A stretch of DNA of 64,000 bases, from NCBI GenBank assembly GCA_024697025.1, contig JAILGH010000082.1, positions 79,551 through 143,550 of the forward strand. Reading direction: 5' to 3'. The translations under genes and the position numbers were made by a program. The notes beneath the pieces are model-generated. The model was not told the DNA's origin. It did not search any database and saw only the letters and a list, made by a program, of their open reading frames with translations. Of this stretch, positions 25,186 to 33,928 are shown piece by piece; position 1 is the stretch's first letter; each line of letters opens with the position of its first letter. Origin of the DNA: Pseudobutyrivibrio sp. (GTDB taxonomy: Bacteria; Bacillota; Clostridia; Lachnospirales; Lachnospiraceae).

Positions 25186-26492
25186 TATAAAACCTCCTCT
25201 TCGGCTCTTTTGTTGGCTTCTTTTTCTATTTCTCCAACTACCATAGCGTGATAATATTCCATGATTGATGGTAAATCTTCGTAACCATCCATATTTATAA
25301 GACTGTCAAAATCTTTTGGTTGTTTAAATGACTTCGTATTTACGATATCTGCAGCTGCACGTTTTGCAAAAACAAGACTCTCTAAAAGTGAGTTGCTAGC
25401 CAAACGATTGCGTCCGTGAACACCGTTGCAGCTAGTCTCTCCAACAGCGTAGAGCTGTTCCATAGTTGTCTTGCTATCCTTGTCTACGTAGATACCGCCC
25501 ATGAAATAATGCTGAGCTGGCACAACTGGCACCCAATCCTTGAGAGGGTCATACCCTGCTTGCTTGCATCTAGCATAAATATTTGGGAAGTGATTTAAAA
25601 TCTCCTCCTCTGGAATAGGCGAAAAATCAAGCCACACATGCTCTGTATGCTGCTCTTCCATCTTGTCATGGATTGCCTTGCTCACTATATCTCTAGGCTG
25701 AAGCTCGTCTGTAAAACGCTCACCGTTCTTGTCTCTAAGAACTGCTCCCTCGCCACGAACCGACTCGGAAATAAGAAAGCTTCTACCGCCCTCTTTTGTG
25801 TATAAGGTTGTTGGATGAATCTGCACGTAGTCACAGTTCTCAAGCCTTACATTGTGGTACATAGCAAGTGCAAGTGCGTCACCTGAAATATGCTTGAAGT
25901 TGGTAGAATGTTGATAAACTCCACCCAATCCACCGCAAGCAAGAACTGTAACATCTGCCTGAACTGCTGTGGTCTTGCCGTCCATATCCGCCACAACAAT
26001 ACCGTAGCAAACATTATCCTGGCACACCCAATCAACCATTGTAGTGTGAGCCATAAGAGTAATGTTGTCACGCTCCTGTGCTCTAGCTAAAAGTTTGCTA
26101 GTGATTTCTCTACCTGTCACATCCTCGTGGAAAAGAATTCTGTTGTTAGAATGGGCGCCCTCTCTTGTAAAGAGATACTCTCCATCCTTCTTATCAAACT
26201 CCACTCCGTAGTCCACCAAATCCTGAATGACTTCCTGTGAGCTACGAATCATAATTTCCACTGACTCTTCGCGGTTTTCATAGTGACCTGCACGCATAGT
26301 ATCCTCGAAATAAGAGTCATAATCCTCCTCATCTCGAAGCATGCAGATTCCACCCTGGGCTAAGAAAGAATCACATCCATCCAAGGCATCCTTTGAAATA
26401 CAAAGAATCTTTTTATCTCTAGGAAGGCTAAGTGCACAAAAAAGTCCAGCCACACCACTTCCTACTATAACTACATCATATTTCTTATCCAT
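25185..26492 (-). CDS. nadB: L-aspartate oxidase
   Basis: FAD enzyme that oxidises L-aspartate to iminoaspartate, the first step of de novo NAD synthesis; in anaerobes fumarate is the likely electron acceptor. The 435-residue protein starts with the dinucleotide-binding VVIVGSGVAGLFCAL (about 7-21). It shows LAQGG, the REGAHSNNRILF substrate loop, ACGGLGGVYQHSTN, QIHPTTL and the C-terminal GETSCNGVHGRNRLASNSLLE block. It lacks most of the C-terminal helical domain of the 540-residue E. coli protein, as is common in clostridia. The ATG at 26492 follows AAGGAG; the frame extends 12 codons upstream without a site. Confidence 0.95.
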   Translation of the reverse strand: MDKKYDVVIVGSGVAGLFCALSLPRDKKILCISKDALDGCDSFLAQGGICMLRDEEDYDSYFEDTMRAGHYENREESVEIMIRSSQEVIQDLVDYGVEFDKKDGEYLFTREGAHSNNRILFHEDVTGREITSKLLARAQERDNITLMAHTTMVDWVCQDNVCYGIVVADMDGKTTAVQADVTVLACGGLGGVYQHSTNFKHISGDALALAMYHNVRLENCDYVQIHPTTLYTKEGGRSFLISESVRGEGAVLRDKNGERFTDELQPRDIVSKAIHDKMEEQHTEHVWLDFSPIPEEEILNHFPNIYARCKQAGYDPLKDWVPVVPAQHYFMGGIYVDKDSKTTMEQLYAVGETSCNGVHGRNRLASNSLLESLVFAKRAAADIVNTKSFKQPKDFDSLINMDGYEDLPSIMEYYHAMVVGEIEKEANKRAEEEVL

Positions 26493-26527
26493 CGTTTCTC
26501 CTTTGGCTATCAGAAATCTGAATGCCA

Positions 26528-27433
26528 CTATTTAGCAAGCTCTAACATCCTCTGAAGAGGCTGAAGAGACTTGATTCTTGTTTCGTCATCTACCTCGACA
26601 ACACCTGTGCCATCGCGGAGACAATCTCTAACCTTTTCGAGAGTAACCTTCTTCATGTTTGGACAAATCTGTGTCGAGCCAGCAGAATAAAACTTTTTAT
26701 CTGGATTGTTCTGCTTAAGCTGGTAAAGCACCCCAAGCTCTGTAGAAATGATAAACTCTTTCTTCTCAGACTTAGTCGCATAATCGATTATTCCTGAAGT
26801 GCTGCCGATGTAATCAGCTTCCGCCAAAACATCCAAGGTACACTCTGGGTGTATAAGTACCTCTGCCTCAGGATGAGACTCCTTGGCACGCTTAACCATG
26901 TCAAGTGTCACAGCCTTGTGCACATGACAGAATCCATCGTTAAAAATGAAATTCTTCTCAGGCACCTTTTCTGCGATATATCTTCCAAGGTTCTCATCTG
27001 GAATGAAGAAAATATTTTTATTAGGTAATGCCTTAACAATCTTCATCGCATTTGCAGATGTAACACACACGTCAGAATGCTTCTTGAGCTCTGTTGTAGA
27101 ATTAATGTAGCAAACTACAGCCACGTCCTCATACTCTCTCCTAACTTCTTCGATTCTCTCAATCTCTGCCATGTGAGCCATTGGGCAATCTGCCTTTTCA
27201 TCTGGCATAAGTACTGTCTTTTCTGGATTTAAAATCTTAGCAGACTCGCCCATGAACTTAACTCCAGCAAATACAATAGTGCTCTCCTTAAGCCCTACTG
27301 CAACCTTTGCCAAATAGTAGCTATCGCCAATATAATCCGCTATAGCCTGAACCTCATCATTAACGTAGTAGTGTGCCAGCACAACTGCGTTCTTTTCTTT
27401 TTTTAACTGTTGAATTTCTTCTACCAAAGACAT
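26528..27433 (-). CDS. nadA: Quinolinate synthase
   Basis: [4Fe-4S] enzyme that condenses iminoaspartate with dihydroxyacetone phosphate to quinolinate. The 301-residue protein has the motif VLAHYYVNDEVQAIADYIGDS, sampled in part, and the three cysteines expected as cluster ligands in VVCYINST, HPECTLDV and TQICPNMK. It is the first gene of nadA-nadB-nadC-niaR(-ung). ATG follows AAGGAG. A consensus promoter with an overlapping dyad lies about 45 nt upstream. Confidence 0.96.
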   Translation of the reverse strand: MSLVEEIQQLKKEKNAVVLAHYYVNDEVQAIADYIGDSYYLAKVAVGLKESTIVFAGVKFMGESAKILNPEKTVLMPDEKADCPMAHMAEIERIEEVRREYEDVAVVCYINSTTELKKHSDVCVTSANAMKIVKALPNKNIFFIPDENLGRYIAEKVPEKNFIFNDGFCHVHKAVTLDMVKRAKESHPEAEVLIHPECTLDVLAEADYIGSTSGIIDYATKSEKKEFIISTELGVLYQLKQNNPDKKFYSAGSTQICPNMKKVTLEKVRDCLRDGTGVVEVDDETRIKSLQPLQRMLELAK

Positions 27434-27476
27434 AACTATCTCCTTCTACTCAACCCTCATACTTTAGTTGTCAGCA

Positions 27477-27511
27477 AGTATAACACATGTAAAGTCTACT
27501 GACAAGACAGT
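27477..27511 (-). promoter_or_regulatory. nadA promoter with probable NiaR operator
   Basis: Minus strand: TTGTCA (27505-27500), 17-nt spacer, TATACT (27482-27477). The imperfect palindrome ACTGACAAGACAGT (27498-27511) covers the -35 box, as expected for repression by the NiaR encoded in the operon. Assignment to NiaR is inference from context. Confidence 0.7.
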
Positions 27512-27538
27512 AAACTTTTACTATTTTTTATGCTGTTT

Positions 27539-27564
27539 TGGAAAAAAATAATTTATTTTTTTGA
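27539..27564 (+). promoter_or_regulatory. Shared upstream block D
   Basis: TGGAAAAAAA from 27539, seven bases, TTTTTTTGA ending at 27564. Total length is 26 bp, the same as copy C. A -35-like TTGATT is followed after 17 nt by a weak TAGCAA. It points toward the 26-codon ORF at 27620. Confidence 0.55.
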
Positions 27565-27619
27565 TTTATTAGTAGATACGTGATAGCAAAAACTCTAAAA
27601 ACGAAAGGGGATTAATTAT

Positions 27620-27700
27620 ATGCCAAATGATACTAACGAAAGAAACAATAAAAAGCACCAGCCATGCTGGTGCTTTCCTTTTATCCTAATGCTTCCATAA
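27620..27700 (+). CDS. 26-residue ORF behind block D, possible cassette remnant or leader peptide
   Basis: ATG at 27620 is preceded by AAAGGGG at 9 nt. The predicted peptide starts MPNDTNERNNKKHQP and ends in a Cys/Phe/Pro-rich stretch, because its codons run through the hairpin at 27652-27676. The last 20 bases overlap the 3' end of the opposite gene. Three readings are possible: the 5' remnant of a deleted orphan gene, a leader peptide, or chance. It is supported by the upstream block, which is otherwise found only before full-length orphan genes. Confidence 0.35.
   Translation: MPNDTNERNNKKHQPCWCFPFILMLP
27652..27680. terminator. Bidirectional terminator
   Basis: A perfect 11-bp stem AAAGCACCAGC with a CAT loop (27652-27676). 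CCTTTT follows on plus; on minus the stem ends in TTTTTATT, serving the TSCPD gene. Confidence 0.85.
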
Positions 27701-27929
27701 TTCCTTTAGACAACTGGTCGGCACAACTTGTGCCTTTCATGCCACAAAGGTTACCTTGGAGAGTTGCTGCTGCCTGAACTGCATCTGCGCCTTCCAAAAG
27801 TCTTCCTATGGCCTTGAGGTTGCCATCACAACCGCCAGTGAATTTAACATTGTGAAGCTTGCCATCTTCGATTTCAAATTCAATTTTCTTGGAGCAAACG
27901 CCCTGTGGTACATAAGTAAACTTTTCCAT
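27681..27929 (-). CDS. TSCPD-domain protein, unknown function
   Basis: An 82-residue protein of the small stand-alone TSCPD family (TIGR03905 type). It has FTGGCDGNLKAI in the middle and the C-terminal motif GTSCADQLSKGI, which gives the family its name. The domain also occurs at the C-terminus of some ribonucleotide reductases; conserved Cys residues (four visible) suggest metal or redox use (inference). It lies 10 bp downstream of the acyltransferase gene and ends at the 27652-27676 hairpin. No specific process is known. Confidence 0.85.
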   Translation of the reverse strand: MEKFTYVPQGVCSKKIEFEIEDGKLHNVKFTGGCDGNLKAIGRLLEGADAVQAAATLQGNLCGMKGTSCADQLSKGIMEALG

Positions 27930-27938
27930 TATAGACTC

Positions 27939-29093
27939 CTATTCTTGATTTTTAATAAATAACCAACTTGTCTTGTTAAAAGCTTTGATGAGTAGTTTAA
28001 ATATTAAATACTCAGCCACGCCCACTCCAAATACTGCCAGTGCCCATAGAGCAAGCTTTCCTCCAAAGCCGTAAAAGTTAGTGTATAAAAGTGTAATCCA
28101 GTCCTGGGTTCCCCAGATACTGTAAGCAAATCCATTGTCATGAATCAGATAAACCATAAATGTAGCTTGAGCCATCCAATTAATCACTTTGATTTTTGGA
28201 AACTTGATTCGTCTGAAAAACTCAAATAAGCAAATTCCAATGATTACTACTATAAAGCTGTAGTTATCAAACTTAGGAATAGACTGAACGAAATCTGTTT
28301 CAACTGCTCCCGGTAGATTCATGTTGTAGTGATATGATTGAATCTTTCCAATTGTGGTGTTGTAATATGAAATGCCTACTAACGAATTGGCTAATACAAT
28401 TACAAGGATAAGCACGTATCCGCGAACTTTTTCAAATGGATTGTACTTTCTGATGTAACCACCTAAGGCATATAAAAAGATTCCGATTACAACTGTTCTA
28501 AGGCCCTTTGCCAAGTCATCTAACAATCCGCCTGACCATCCCAACTGAGAGATAGCAAGTATGGTAAACAAGAACCCAAGATACTTTTTCCTATCAAGCT
28601 TTGACAAAAAGCTGTTTAGGAACATAAAAGCCAAAAGCATGATTATGAAATAGTATCCCACAAACCAAGACATCTTGTTGAAGTATTGTATTCTAATATA
28701 GCTAAACAAATTATTAGTTGCTGGATTCTCCGCTGTCTGTCTGATAAATGCAGCTGATACAAGCACCAATGTTACTGCTGCAAAAAGCAACTGCGAAAGA
28801 AGCTTCTTGGATATCTTTAGCATATCGATTTCTCTGTCTGCCAAGAAATACCCTGAAATAATTATAAAGAGGGCGTTGCCCACCAAACCGAAAGGCATTA
28901 ACAATGCCAAAAACATTAGCTCCTTATAAAATACTGGGTTGTTAAACCAGCCATTACCCAGTCTCTCAACAGAAGCAACATCTGCTAACTGAACATTTAC
29001 GCAGTGTAAAACTATGTGGTAGACAATAATCATAAACATAGCCAGTATGCGCATAAGTTCTATGTTGGAATCTCTTAAAGATTTGTTGTTCAT
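27939..29093 (-). CDS. Acyltransferase-3 family membrane protein
   Basis: A 384-residue integral membrane protein with about ten hydrophobic helices. The first cytoplasmic/membrane segment has RDSNIELMRILAMFMIIVYH, whose Arg-Ile-x-x-x-H pattern is characteristic of acyltransferase 3 (OafA-like) enzymes that acetylate surface sugars. A second conserved area is VGNALFIIISGYFLADRE. The acceptor is unknown; a cell-surface polysaccharide is most likely. It is a single gene followed closely by the TSCPD gene. Confidence 0.85.
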   Translation of the reverse strand: MNNKSLRDSNIELMRILAMFMIIVYHIVLHCVNVQLADVASVERLGNGWFNNPVFYKELMFLALLMPFGLVGNALFIIISGYFLADREIDMLKISKKLLSQLLFAAVTLVLVSAAFIRQTAENPATNNLFSYIRIQYFNKMSWFVGYYFIIMLLAFMFLNSFLSKLDRKKYLGFLFTILAISQLGWSGGLLDDLAKGLRTVVIGIFLYALGGYIRKYNPFEKVRGYVLILVIVLANSLVGISYYNTTIGKIQSYHYNMNLPGAVETDFVQSIPKFDNYSFIVVIIGICLFEFFRRIKFPKIKVINWMAQATFMVYLIHDNGFAYSIWGTQDWITLLYTNFYGFGGKLALWALAVFGVGVAEYLIFKLLIKAFNKTSWLFIKNQE

Positions 29094-29203
29094 TTATCTT
29101 TATCTCCTTGATTAGTACTTATTTAGGAGAATGAGTTAATCCATATATCTCTCCAAAGCCTTTATAATTATAACCCGCAATACAAAAATGTCTAGAGGAG
29201 AAA

Positions 29204-29932
29204 CTACAATGTATCAACAGAATTTAAAACATTTAAATTTTTAACCTCTGTCTCGTTAAATGTCTTCTCTGAAAAATCCGCTGGCATAACAGATGGTGTG
29301 TACCAAACCTGCGCCATAAAGTAGTTATATAAATCTGGATCCTTAAAAGAATATCCATGTCTAGCATAAATCTCATTTTTAGCTACATGGATGACTTCAG
29401 GAGCAAGACCTTTAAAATCCTCTGGCGAATAAGCCTTTTCATCTGTATGGAACAGATACATGCAATTACCAGAGATATCTGTTACACCTTTGCTCTCCCA
29501 AAAGGAAACCACAGCATCTTGATACTTTGATTTGCCAAGGTACTGGCTGCGCTCGCTTATAGCTGCGTCTATCTCCTCTGAGGACCAACTATTTAAAGGT
29601 GGTGCAAAAGAGTCTGTAGTAATCTCCTGCACTGGTTCACCTTCAACCACCTCTATTACAACATCGGCGTCAGGGTCATCTGCTGGCAAGCCTTCACCTT
29701 CCTTTAAAGCCTCCTCACCAGCTACTGGCTTTTCTGCCGCCTCTTTACTAACACTCAAAGATTTGTCACCCTTCAAAAGATTGAATGTAACGATTCCAAT
29801 TAGAATTCCCACACCAATTGAAATACATCCTTCTACAATCCATCTCTTTGAGTTTGGATTCTCAGCTATTTTCTTGAAAATCCCTGTGAAAAACCCCCGT
29901 ATTTTTGCTAGTACTTCTTTAATTTTTTCCAT
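29204..29932 (-). CDS. Membrane-anchored YARHG-domain protein
   Basis: A 242-residue protein with a basic cytosolic N-terminus, one membrane segment (about 36-56, GCISIGVGILIGIVTFNLL) and an extracytoplasmic part. An acidic low-complexity linker (Glu/Asp/Pro) leads to a C-terminal YARHG domain with NEIYARHGYSFKD and a YNYFMAQVWYTPS segment. YARHG domains are found on extracellular or anchored proteins of Firmicutes and are thought to bind the wall, but the function is unknown. I chose the ATG at 29932 after AAAGGGATG; 17 more codons upstream are open. Confidence 0.8.
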   Translation of the reverse strand: MEKIKEVLAKIRGFFTGIFKKIAENPNSKRWIVEGCISIGVGILIGIVTFNLLKGDKSLSVSKEAAEKPVAGEEALKEGEGLPADDPDADVVIEVVEGEPVQEITTDSFAPPLNSWSSEEIDAAISERSQYLGKSKYQDAVVSFWESKGVTDISGNCMYLFHTDEKAYSPEDFKGLAPEVIHVAKNEIYARHGYSFKDPDLYNYFMAQVWYTPSVMPADFSEKTFNETEVKNLNVLNSVDTL

Positions 29933-29973
29933 AGATTCATCCCTTTTCTTTACTATAATGTTATTCACAATAT

Positions 29974-30002
29974 AGTATAACACAATTATTACGTTATGTT
30001 AC
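29974..30002 (-). promoter_or_regulatory. Candidate promoter of the YARHG gene
   Basis: Minus strand: GTAACA (30002-29997), 17-nt spacer, TATACT (29979-29974). The -35 matches consensus at four of six bases. Confidence 0.5.
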
Positions 30003-30009
30003 ATTTTTA

Positions 30010-31167
30010 TTACAAAACTCTTTCTATTTCGTTCCTTGTAGCCATAACGCTTCCTTGAGCCATTTGTTTGCTTCCACCGCCTTTAGCCCCCAAAAGCTCT
30101 CTAAGCCCTGTTGTAATTGCTGCACAATCCCTAGTAGAACTGCCGATTACAAAGTTGTAGCCCTCCTCATCATCACCAGAGAAAATAGCGCACAAACCTG
30201 AATGCTTCTCCACAAGAGCATTGACGCCATCCCGCATATTTTTAGCGTCAACATCCTCAGTAAAGATTGTCACATCAATGATATCCTCAGGGAATTTTTC
30301 AATTTGTTCCATCAGACCCTTGGCCTTAATTTCAGAAATTGAGTACTCAAGCTGCTTTTTATCATCAAGTAATCCCTGAACTTTTTCTGGGATTTCCTCT
30401 TCCTTACAGTTAAGTGACTGATATGTAGTTTGAAGAATGTCCATTCTGCGATTGTAGTCAGCCAAAGCCCTTAGGCCACAAAGAATTGCAATTCTTGTGC
30501 CGCCCTTATATTTTCCAAAAGAAACCACCTTAAGAAGGCCCACTTGACCTGTGGTCCTTACGTGAGGGGCACAACATGCGCACATATCGGTGCCTTCGAT
30601 TTCTACTATTCGAACGTCTCCATCAATCTCTTTTTTGCTGCGATAATCCAAAGTTTCAAGAACTGATTCTTGAGGATAGTAGGCCCTTACTGTCACATCC
30701 TTTGCTATTACAAGATTCGCCTTGTACTCAAGCTCACGAACCTGCTCCTCATCAAGCTCAATATCAAGATCTAATGTTACTGTATTGTCGCTCAAATGAA
30801 AGCCAACATTCTCCGCACCATAAATGTTGTGAGCTATGCCTGTAAAAATATGCTCGCCTGTATGCTGCTGCATGTTGTTGAATCTGTGCTCCCAGTCTAT
30901 ATCCCCCTGCACCATCTCGCCAACCAAAAATCCGCTGGTACAGTAGTGATAAATAATTCCATCTTCAATCTGAACATCCACTACTTCAGTGTTATCCAAA
31001 GTGCCTATATCACTAGACTGTCCGCCCTGCTCTGGGAAAAATAGCGTAGATGCTAAAGTAACCTTAAAAAGCTTGCTATCCCCCTCTTTTACCTCTTCAC
31101 ACGAAATAACCCTTGATACAAAATTCTTTGCAAAAGGGTCCTTGTCATATAATGCTTCTGTTTTCAT
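30010..31167 (-). CDS. Alanyl-tRNA editing protein, AlaX-L type
   Basis: A 385-residue trans-editing enzyme that should hydrolyse Ser- or Gly-mischarged tRNA-Ala. It has an AlaRS-like second additional domain with the zinc/catalytic motifs QQHTGEHIF (HxxxH) and CACCAPHV (CxxxH), preceded by the FPEQGGQ segment typical of AlaRS editing regions. A coiled linker follows, then a DHHA1-type C-terminal domain (GAKGGGSKQMAQG). Full length with DHHA1 defines the long AlaX form. It begins 3 bp after the end of the upstream 139-residue gene. Confidence 0.92.
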   Translation of the reverse strand: MKTEALYDKDPFAKNFVSRVISCEEVKEGDSKLFKVTLASTLFFPEQGGQSSDIGTLDNTEVVDVQIEDGIIYHYCTSGFLVGEMVQGDIDWEHRFNNMQQHTGEHIFTGIAHNIYGAENVGFHLSDNTVTLDLDIELDEEQVRELEYKANLVIAKDVTVRAYYPQESVLETLDYRSKKEIDGDVRIVEIEGTDMCACCAPHVRTTGQVGLLKVVSFGKYKGGTRIAILCGLRALADYNRRMDILQTTYQSLNCKEEEIPEKVQGLLDDKKQLEYSISEIKAKGLMEQIEKFPEDIIDVTIFTEDVDAKNMRDGVNALVEKHSGLCAIFSGDDEEGYNFVIGSSTRDCAAITTGLRELLGAKGGGSKQMAQGSVMATRNEIERVL

Positions 31168-31170
31168 AAT

Positions 31171-31590
31171 TTAATTCTTCCCTATAGGAATACCAAATAT
31201 TTTCATTTGGAATCCATCATATAAAGTATTGTAATCTGTATAGTTGATATTGCATTTGAAGTTTTGGTTCCATGCGTCCTTAAGGGCATCGCAAATATCT
31301 TTGCCATTTTCCTCATTAGTGAGAATAGATGGGAAAACGTAATAAATCATAAAGTAATTGAGATTCATCTGAACCCTACCTCTGACTTTGCCAAACTTCT
31401 TGTATGTCTCAAACACATCCTGACAAAACTTCTGACACTCTGATGCTACGTCACTAGCCTCCACAAGCTCTTTCAAACCGCTATATCTTTTTTCAAGAAA
31501 AAGCTTGGTGTTGTCTTCGTACTGTGCCTTGGTGTGTACATTTCCAAGAAAAGTATAGTCGTCAAAAATTCTTTCAATATCGTATTTCAT
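31171..31590 (-). CDS. Conserved hypothetical cytosolic protein
   Basis: A 139-residue protein I do not recognise. It is helical and charged (MKYDIERIFDDYTFLG at the start, FCQDVFETYKKFGKVRG in the middle), with no signal peptide, membrane helix or metal motif. The chosen ATG (31590) follows AGGGGG and lies 10 bp beyond the HAD gene's stop; an in-frame start 45 nt upstream would overlap that gene. It is packed between a HAD phosphatase and AlaX in one operon, which hints at a housekeeping role (inference). Confidence 0.7.
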   Translation of the reverse strand: MKYDIERIFDDYTFLGNVHTKAQYEDNTKLFLEKRYSGLKELVEASDVASECQKFCQDVFETYKKFGKVRGRVQMNLNYFMIYYVFPSILTNEENGKDICDALKDAWNQNFKCNINYTDYNTLYDGFQMKIFGIPIGKN

Positions 31591-31600
31591 GAATAACCCC

Positions 31601-32239
31601 CTATTCGATAACTGCATCCAGCTCAGTGATGTCATCTATTTTGGCCACATAGCCATCCACGGACTTGCCGTAGCCATATGCTGCCCATATAAAGTCTACA
31701 CCAGCTGCATCACATGCATCCTTGTCCCCCTGAATATCACCTACATAAACAGGATGCTTAATATCGTTTTTTGATACTAATAATTTAAGATTATCTGCTT
31801 TTCCAAGGCCATTGTCCCCGTAGCAAATAAAATCTTTAAAATATCTGCCTAGGCCGCTGCGCTCAATAAATGTCTCAATGTAGCCCGCCTGACAGTTACT
31901 TACAATGTAAAGACTTGTTCTTCCTATAAGCTTCTCAAGAGTTTCCTCAAGACCTGGATAAGATGTATCCACATCACTTTTTGCCAAATCCTCTATCTCA
32001 TACTCTTCGCAAAGCTCTAATGTCTTGTAGCGCTTATCTGGGTCCTCATCTGGAATACAAGCATCTGCAATATCAGTCATTGTCTTTCCAAAAAGACCTT
32101 TAAGAATATCTGGAGTAAAGGTGATGTCATATCCATTATCGCGACATGCCCTTTCCCAGCTATCAGCAAAAACTATGGTGTTGTCCCAAATGGTGCCGTC
32201 CATGTCAAAAATAATACCATCAGTCTTTATTTTTTCCAT
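31601..32239 (-). CDS. HAD-superfamily hydrolase, phosphoglycolate-phosphatase-like
   Basis: A 212-residue HAD hydrolase. Motif I is IIFDMDGTIWD, with nucleophile Asp and acid/base Asp near residues 11 and 13. Motif II is YIVSNCQAG, the Lys of motif III is in the GLGKADNLK region, and motif IV is VYVGDIQGDKDAC. An alpha-helical cap follows motif I, as in Gph/PGMB enzymes. The likely substrate is a small phosphorylated metabolite and cannot be fixed from sequence. ATG is taken at 32239; a TTG two codons upstream has comparable spacing to GAGGGAG. Confidence 0.85.
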   Translation of the reverse strand: MEKIKTDGIIFDMDGTIWDNTIVFADSWERACRDNGYDITFTPDILKGLFGKTMTDIADACIPDEDPDKRYKTLELCEEYEIEDLAKSDVDTSYPGLEETLEKLIGRTSLYIVSNCQAGYIETFIERSGLGRYFKDFICYGDNGLGKADNLKLLVSKNDIKHPVYVGDIQGDKDACDAAGVDFIWAAYGYGKSVDGYVAKIDDITELDAVIE

Positions 32240-32326
32240 TTTCAATTTTCTCCCTCTTTCTATTTTCGCTAGATGCTATTTTACCTTATTTTAGGTATAA
32301 TGGGAACTCACAGAGAGGATTTTATA

Positions 32327-33100
32327 ATGAACGACGAAGAACAGCTTTTATACAAAAGATTAATAGAGCTTTCCAACAGAGCTTACCAAAATAATATATA
32401 TACTTTTAGCGACTTTCTGAGCCTTAGCCAACAGGAGATTTTATACCAGGCTTGCCGGGATAAGGATTTTGCACCTATCCCATATGAACTCTTTGGTGGC
32501 TACGAAAATTGCGAGCGTAAAATGGCTCGTTTTGGCAGCGAGGCAGACATGGGCTATACCGTGGATTATCCTATCAAATGCATCAAGATAGAGCCTTTGG
32601 CCAAAAAGTTTGCGAAGGAATATACCCACAGAGACTACTTAGGCTCCCTTATGAGCCTTGGAATCGACAGGAAAAAGTTTGGGGATATTTTTGTTGATGG
32701 CATGGATGCATATCTTTATGCCGATGAATCTACCGCTGACTATCTTATAGAAAATCTGGTTTCGGTAGGACGAAACTCAGTAAAATGCTCCTTTAGCGAA
32801 CTGCCTGATTCTTACAAACGAGCTGCCCTCACTGAAGCCACCATTCAGGTTGCATCTCCTCGAGCAGACGCAGTTATCGCAAGAGTTTACAATCTGAGTC
32901 GCAAGGACACTCTCCCTTATTTCACTGAAAAGAAGGTATCTGTAAATGGCCATATAGTTGAAAACAATGACAAAATCCTCTCTTCCGGTGACAGTGTTTC
33001 GGTGCGCGGCCACGGGAAGTTTAACATCACCTCAGAAGGTGGGCTGAGCCGCAAGGGTAAGCTAAATCTTACTGTAGAAATATTTGGAAAAAATAAATGA
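32327..33100 (+). CDS. YlmH-family S4-domain RNA-binding protein
   Basis: A 257-residue protein with the YlmH layout: an N-terminal helical region, a central domain containing LMSLGIDRKKFGDIFVDG, and a C-terminal S4 RNA-binding domain (about 180-255, with SRKDTLPYFTEKKVSVNGHIVENND). Members act in ribosome-associated quality control, helping to handle stalled 50S-peptidyl-tRNA, and in division gene clusters. Here it is away from the usual ylm/division cluster. The ATG at 32327 follows GAGAGGAT. It ends before a bidirectional terminator shared with nadE. Confidence 0.88.
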   Translation: MNDEEQLLYKRLIELSNRAYQNNIYTFSDFLSLSQQEILYQACRDKDFAPIPYELFGGYENCERKMARFGSEADMGYTVDYPIKCIKIEPLAKKFAKEYTHRDYLGSLMSLGIDRKKFGDIFVDGMDAYLYADESTADYLIENLVSVGRNSVKCSFSELPDSYKRAALTEATIQVASPRADAVIARVYNLSRKDTLPYFTEKKVSVNGHIVENNDKILSSGDSVSVRGHGKFNITSEGGLSRKGKLNLTVEIFGKNK

Positions 33101-33126
33101 ACATGGTCTTTTCGGTCAAACTATAA

Positions 33127-33160
33127 AAGGTCTTTAGGTAAATACCTAAAGACCTTATTT
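33127..33160. terminator. Bidirectional terminator between ylmH-like gene and nadE
   Basis: A perfect 14-bp stem AAGGTCTTTAGGTA with a 2-nt centre (33127-33156); ATTT follows on plus and TTTTAT on minus. Confidence 0.8.
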
Positions 33161-33164
33161 AATG

Positions 33165-33917
33165 CTAATCTACTCTCTTAAATGCTGGCATCAGCTGAAG
33201 CTTGTGTAAGTTAGCTACGTATTTCTTTTGGATTGATTCTCTAACATCTGCTGGAATATCAGCATTTGGATCTGAGATGTACTCATCAAGCTGAGCATAC
33301 TTAAATCCAAGCTTATCCTCATCAGACATTCCTGAAAGACCATCAGATGGAACCTTATGTACAAGCTGTTTAGGAAGACCAAGATATTCGCCGACCTGAA
33401 GCACCTCAGTAACTGTAAGGTCCTGAAGTAATGAAACATCTCCTGCCGAATCACCATACTTGGTTGAGTAACCAACGTAATCCTCAGATGCATTGCAAGT
33501 ATTAACTACAAATGATGTAACCCCCTGTCCCTGTGCTACTGCATAAAGAGTAGACATGCGAAGACGTGGTGCAAGGTTAATCTTTAAGTCCTTGGTAACG
33601 TCAAATGTAGTTGCCTTTTCAAATGTAGCAATTGCTGCATTATAATAATCTGTAATAGGTACAATCTCGTAAGTCAATCCAAGATGACTTGCCAAAAGAA
33701 TAGCATCATCTATATCACTCATCTCGCCGTTTGGCATTATCACTGCGCGGATTCTGTCAGTACCAATCGCTTCTTTTAAAACTGCTGCTGTAACAGATGA
33801 ATCCTTTCCTCCGGAAATACCAATAACGGCTCTAGAATTGTCTCCAAACTTGTTGAACCAATCTCTAGTGTAGGCTATAAGTGCCTCAGTCTGTTTCTTA
33901 ACATCAAACTCTCTCAT
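33165..33917 (-). CDS. nadE: NAD+ synthetase, ammonia-dependent type
   Basis: Converts deamido-NAD to NAD with ATP and ammonia, the final step of NAD synthesis. The 250-residue protein lacks a glutaminase domain. Landmarks are the PP-loop GISGGKDSSVTAAVL (about 29-43), RMSTLYAVAQ, a CNASEDYVGYSTKYGDSAGDVS segment for deamido-NAD binding and KVPSDGLSGMSDEDKLGF near the C-terminus. It is 11 bp downstream of nrtR, giving a regulator-enzyme operon. Confidence 0.95.
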   Translation of the reverse strand: MREFDVKKQTEALIAYTRDWFNKFGDNSRAVIGISGGKDSSVTAAVLKEAIGTDRIRAVIMPNGEMSDIDDAILLASHLGLTYEIVPITDYYNAAIATFEKATTFDVTKDLKINLAPRLRMSTLYAVAQGQGVTSFVVNTCNASEDYVGYSTKYGDSAGDVSLLQDLTVTEVLQVGEYLGLPKQLVHKVPSDGLSGMSDEDKLGFKYAQLDEYISDPNADIPADVRESIQKKYVANLHKLQLMPAFKRVD

Positions 33918-33928
33918 AATTGTTGCTC

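Noticed and set aside
25185-26492. nadB as a truncated pseudogene because it is about 100 residues shorter than the E. coli protein
   Set aside because: All FAD and substrate motifs are intact and the stop is coupled to nadC. The short form is normal in clostridia.
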